From an uncultured Rhodospirillales bacterium (GTDB taxonomy: Bacteria; Pseudomonadota; Alphaproteobacteria; Acetobacterales; Acetobacteraceae), in contig CAIYPH010000241.1 in the NCBI GenBank assembly GCA_903928045.1, positions 1-6,350 on the forward strand: DNA of 6,350 nt, given 5' to 3'. The notes beneath the pieces are model-generated. The model was not told where the DNA came from. It saw only the letters and a program-made list of their open reading frames with translations, and did not search any database. Of this stretch, positions 5,810-6,350 are shown in pieces. Position numbers and translations under genes: made by a program. Numbering within the stretch: position 1 is the first letter of the stretch; each line of letters begins with the position of its first letter.

Positions 5810-6202
5810 ATGTCCCCCCGCCCGCTCCCCCAAACCCTGCTGCGCCGCGTCCTCGCGCGCCTGCTGCTGGTGCTCGGCGCCGTTCTCGGCGCGCGGGGGG
5901 TGGAGCTGCGCGCGCGGCTCGATGCGCTGCCGCAAGGCCACCGGCGCCGTGCCCGTTTGCAGGCTGAAATCCGCCGGCTGGCGCGGCTGCGAGCCTTGCT
6001 CGCGGAGCCCGGCGTGCTCGACGATCCCGGGTTCCGCGGCAAGGCGGCGGAGGTGGCGCGCGTACGCAATGATGCCGGGCGGCGGGCGCTGCCGCGGCGG
6101 CGCCTGGTCGCCGCACCCCATGCCGGGCCGCGTGCCGCTTTTCCGCTGGTGTCGGCCGTCTTGGGGGAGGGGCGATGTAGCGGCTGCATCGCCGTCGCGT
6201 GA
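5810..6202 (+). CDS. Small Arg/Leu-rich protein of unknown function
   Basis: The frame encodes 130 residues and I do not recognise it. Its codons mostly end in G or C, as in the confident genes nearby, which argues for real coding. The N-terminus has a short hydrophobic stretch flanked by arginines (RRVLARLLLVLGAVLGARG, 12-30), too short to be sure of a membrane segment, perhaps a signal anchor or an amphipathic helix. Residues about 31-68 are a Leu/Arg/Ala heptad-like helix (RRRARLQAEIRRLARLRALL). A middle part has DDPGFRGKAAEVARVRND, which looks ordered. The C-terminus carries a CSGC pair (C123, C126), possibly a metal or disulfide site. It is divergent from the Hint gene and convergent with the hydrolase gene at the window edge. 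A chance frame in GC-rich DNA remains possible, mainly because the protein is so arginine-rich. Confidence 0.6.
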   Translation: MSPRPLPQTLLRRVLARLLLVLGAVLGARGVELRARLDALPQGHRRRARLQAEIRRLARLRALLAEPGVLDDPGFRGKAAEVARVRNDAGRRALPRRRLVAAPHAGPRAAFPLVSAVLGEGRCSGCIAVA

Positions 6203-6253
6203 TAAGCTGCCGGGCATCAACCCGTGCGGCGCCGCGCGCGCATGTTCGCGTCC

Positions 6254-6281
6254 CGGGCGCGGCGGTGCCCCGCCGCGCCCG
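6254..6281. terminator. Strong GC hairpin between two convergent genes
   Basis: CGGGCGCGGCGG (6254-6265) and CCGCCGCGCCCG (6270-6281) form a perfect 12-bp stem with a TGCC loop. It starts 51 bases after the small gene's stop and lies 8 bases past the hydrolase stop on the other strand, a position expected of a shared bidirectional terminator. Neither side has a T tract, so it may act with Rho or as a 3'-end stabiliser. Confidence 0.6.
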
Positions 6282-6289
6282 AGCGGGTG

Positions 6290-6350
6290 CTACTTGCCCA
6301 GATGCTTGTCGAAGAAGCGGGCGATGTCGGTGAAGGCTTCCTTGGTTTCG
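6290..6350 (-). CDS. Probable alpha/beta hydrolase (dienelactone hydrolase-like), C-terminal end (partial)
   Basis: Read on the minus strand, the last 19 codons give ETKEAFTDIARFFDKHLGK and stop at TAG 6292-6290; the rest lies beyond the window. An acidic/amphipathic helix ending in A-x-x-F-F-D-K-H-L is the common C-terminus of dienelactone hydrolase and related alpha/beta hydrolases, where it follows the catalytic histidine. With only 19 residues the family is a guess, and no catalytic residue is visible. The coding frame itself is well supported by codon use and by the hairpin just after the stop. Confidence 0.6.
   Translation of the reverse strand, partial: ETKEAFTDIARFFDKHLGK

Noticed and set aside
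5080..6220. Minus-strand open frames spanning 5080-6189 and 5522-6220
   Set aside because: They run through the Hint start, the intergenic C run and the AT-rich island without domain structure, and show sharp composition changes along their length, so they are not credible genes.
1..6350. CRISPR arrays, tRNA/rRNA genes, insertion sequences, integrase or attachment sites
   Set aside because: No regularly spaced direct repeats, no cloverleaf or rRNA-like stretch and no transposase motif were seen; the only repeats are the protein-level modules and the short inverted repeats and homopolymers listed.

Overview
The window looks like a high-GC chromosome segment from an alphaproteobacterium, most likely of the Acetobacteraceae type. 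I infer this from the G/C-ending codons in the flanking genes, the FrcA-like sugar ABC ATPase and a large Hint-domain surface-type protein of a kind common in that group. No rRNA, tRNA or other lineage marker is present, so the placement is tentative.

Left part (1-1893, + strand): the 3' end of an operon. It carries the C-terminus of a periplasmic sugar-binding protein, a single-domain sugar-importer ATPase that overlaps it by 10 bases, and a cytoplasmic beta-lactamase-fold serine hydrolase coupled to the ATPase by an ATGA overlap. The permease is not in the window and is presumably upstream. A sugar importer with this kind of hydrolase recalls the amino-sugar/muropeptide recycling loci of other bacteria, which gives a testable substrate guess.

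Centre (1895-5414, - strand): one very long gene, convergent with the operon, with a single base between the two stop codons. It encodes two diverged copies of a roughly 400-residue, probably beta-helical module, then a Hint (hedgehog/intein-type) autoprocessing domain and a C-terminal domain. The frame breaks in a run of eight G (+ strand C, 2180-2187). Removing one G restores a 1172-residue protein whose last 94 residues read as a natural end. As given, the frame instead runs into a 67-residue Arg/Pro/Gly-rich tail and stops at 1977. The cause could be a sequencing error, a mutation or a phase-variable switch.

Right part (5415-6350): a 354-base region without a confident gene separates the Hint gene from a divergent small gene. 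It holds an 11-C run, an AT-rich perfect inverted repeat, a possible promoter for the small gene, and a Shine-Dalgarno-like site separated from the small gene's ATG by exactly eight C. On the other side, the Hint gene lacks its own Shine-Dalgarno site, but a 13-codon upstream reading frame with one ends in TGATG at its start. The small gene (5810-6202) encodes an Arg/Leu-rich protein I do not recognise. It converges on the 3' end of a probable alpha/beta hydrolase gene at the window edge, with a strong GC hairpin between them.
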